This document shows positions 62,987 through 64,000 of a stretch of DNA of 64,000 nt, one piece after another. The stretch spans positions 682,001-746,000 of the forward strand of contig NZ_JACJPP010000011.1 in NCBI RefSeq assembly GCF_014696135.1, given 5' to 3'. The DNA comes from Nodosilinea sp. FACHB-141 (GTDB lineage Bacteria; Cyanobacteriota; Cyanobacteriia; Phormidesmidales; Phormidesmidaceae). The translations under genes were made by a program, and so were the position numbers. The notes beneath the pieces are model-generated. The model worked only from the letters and a program-made list of their open reading frames with translations. It did no database searches and was not told the DNA's origin. The number at the start of each line of letters is the position of its first letter. The first letter of the stretch is position 1.

Positions 62987-63451
62987 CTACATGAATATGT
63001 GTAGTCCGGGCAAACGGTGCTCAACTCCAGCGATCGCCACTACGGCTTTGGGGTCAATTTCTGCCGCTGGCTCTCCCTGGGCCTGAAGCGCTGCCGCTGC
63101 TACGTCAGCCACCCGTTCAGGGCCGCTCTGGTGCAGGGCGTTTAACCAAGCCCAACCACAATCGACCAAGCGTTCTACATCGATGCCTCCATAGGTGGGC
63201 TCAAAGGGGCGCAAGCGGTTCACCCCTTCTCCCAATAGAATACTGGCCCCTTTCCAGTTGTGGTTGCCCAGGTGATAGAGCCCCACCGCAATTTGCAAAA
63301 TGCCCTGATAAAACGGCTTTTCGAGGGTGTTGGCCTCCATCCAAATGGCTTCGAGTACGTCGTGGCAGGCATAGTACTCGCCTTGGTTAAACAGAGCAAG
63401 ACCTTCCCCCAGGCGGGGATCAACACTATCGCTAGAGATATCGACGGCCAT
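62987..63451 (-). CDS. DUF309-family protein
   Basis: 154 residues. LGEGLALFNQGEYYACHDVLEAIWME, then PFYQGILQIAVGLYHLGNHNWKGASILLGEGVNRLRPF are the DUF309 signature, with the conserved His-Asp-Val-Leu-Glu helix. The family is a small helical bundle common in cyanobacteria and plastids, of unknown function. It is divergent from glmM with 91 bp between the starts. Confidence 0.85.
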   Translation of the reverse strand: MAVDISSDSVDPRLGEGLALFNQGEYYACHDVLEAIWMEANTLEKPFYQGILQIAVGLYHLGNHNWKGASILLGEGVNRLRPFEPTYGGIDVERLVDCGWAWLNALHQSGPERVADVAAAALQAQGEPAAEIDPKAVVAIAGVEHRLPGLHIFM

Positions 63452-63542
63452 AACTATGGGGGAACTGGCCTAAAGGGATAGTTCCATCCTAAGGCAGAGG
63501 TGTTATCCTCCACTGTGAGTGTGAGGTGTGAGGAAAATTAAC

Positions 63543-64000
63543 ATGGTAAGTTCTCCGGTGAGGCCGACGGGCACGGTACCTGTCAGCCAGCAACTCATTG
63601 ATACTGAAGCTGTTGTCGAGCGATCGCCGAAGGGATTGGGCGGCCTACAACTTCCCGCCGGTCCGCTGTTTGGCACCGATGGCATTCGTGGCAAAGCAGG
63701 AGATCTGTTAAATGCTCCCCTAGCCATGGAAATTGGCTACTGGGCTGGGCAGATCATGCAGGCGCAGGGCTTGACCGACGGGCCGGTTATTTTGGGCCAA
63801 GACTCCCGCACCTCTGGGCACATGCTGGCTACTGCCCTCTCCGCTGGGTTGACCTCGGCGGGGCTAGATGTGTGGCACATTGGACTCTGCCCAACCCCGG
63901 CTGTGGCCTACCTGGCTGAGTCGTGCCAGGCTTTGGGCGGCATTATGATTTCGGCTAGCCACAACCCGCCGGCAGATAACGGCATCAAGTTTTTTGGCGG
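63543..64000 (+). CDS. glmM: Phosphoglucosamine mutase, 3' end outside window
   Basis: The first 152 codons are present; the gene runs off the right edge. GAGG stands about ten bases before ATG 63543. After a ~40-residue N-terminal extension common in cyanobacteria come [46 protein letters not shown], and [18 protein letters not shown], in which Ser139 is the phosphorylated serine. The enzyme interconverts glucosamine-6- and -1-phosphate for peptidoglycan and lipopolysaccharide precursors. Family call is firm for the part seen. Confidence 0.93.
   Translation, partial: MVSSPVRPTGTVPVSQQLIDTEAVVERSPKGLGGLQLPAGPLFGTDGIRGKAGDLLNAPLAMEIGYWAGQIMQAQGLTDGPVILGQDSRTSGHMLATALSAGLTSAGLDVWHIGLCPTPAVAYLAESCQALGGIMISASHNPPADNGIKFFG

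Overview
The window is chromosomal DNA from a cyanobacterium, most probably a filamentous non-model lineage of the Leptolyngbya/Nodosilinea/Phormidium kind. The evidence is the very frequent HIP1 octamer (GCGATCGC) on both strands, the cyanobacterial gene content (ndhD, cphA, DevBCA exporter, DUF1995, DUF309, GtrB-like glycosyltransferase, many proteins of cyanobacterial type) and a moderately high G+C content. Species cannot be named from the sequence alone. I found no rRNA, tRNA, CRISPR array or intact insertion sequence.

Layout. 1-5.7 kb: a left-truncated membrane protein, an NlpC/P60 peptidoglycan hydrolase, a flippase-like membrane protein, a GtrB-like polyprenyl-phosphate glycosyltransferase and an SLC13/ArsB-type transporter. 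5.7-11.7 kb: a secreted Pro/Gln repeat protein ending at a perfect 48-bp palindrome, leuA, two small exported proteins, then a gene graveyard holding a second leuA 3' end and a decayed BrnT/BrnA toxin-antitoxin pair. 11.7-14.4 kb: ndhD and, convergent to it, a Tat-exported beta-carbonic anhydrase.

14.9-21.7 kb (minus strand) is a tight six-gene operon: stressosome proteins RsbR, RsbS and RsbT, then a SpoIIE phosphatase with its own RsbT-like domain, then a hybrid kinase that also begins with an RsbT-like domain, then a second hybrid kinase with receivers at both ends. It looks like a partner-switching sensor wired into a phosphorelay. About 1 kb away and divergent, 22.7-31.9 kb holds a two-gene, two-module NRPS (C-A-PCP / TubC-C-A[methyltransferase]-PCP-TE). 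It predicts a small peptide with a branched-chain residue and a methylated, probably N-methylated, second residue, released by a thioesterase.

32-44 kb: a Uma2 nuclease-like gene whose normal N-terminus is cut by a stop codon, a 1214-residue membrane alpha/beta-hydrolase-like protein, two uncharacterised genes (coiled-coil membrane protein and Lys-rich protein), an FkbM methyltransferase, a coiled-coil protein, a Cys-rich membrane protein next to a ProA-family dehydrogenase, and an AT-rich GT61 glycosyltransferase. 44.4-52.6 kb: FecR-domain protein, DevB, two DevC permeases, DevA and a YbjN-like protein on the minus strand (an envelope export cluster), with a divergent exported, probably beta-barrel, protein. 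52.6-64 kb: VOC-like protein, sigma-like protein plus TPR protein, cyanophycin synthetase, DUF1995, cysteine desulfurase, two tandemly duplicated GT2 glycosyltransferases, DUF309 and the start of glmM, cut by the window edge.

A recurring theme is small repeats that have entered coding DNA: G/C-rich inverted repeats are read through in frame in the flippase-like gene and the second NRPS gene, and one 16-bp tandem repeat occurs both in the NRPS linker and upstream of the YbjN-like gene.
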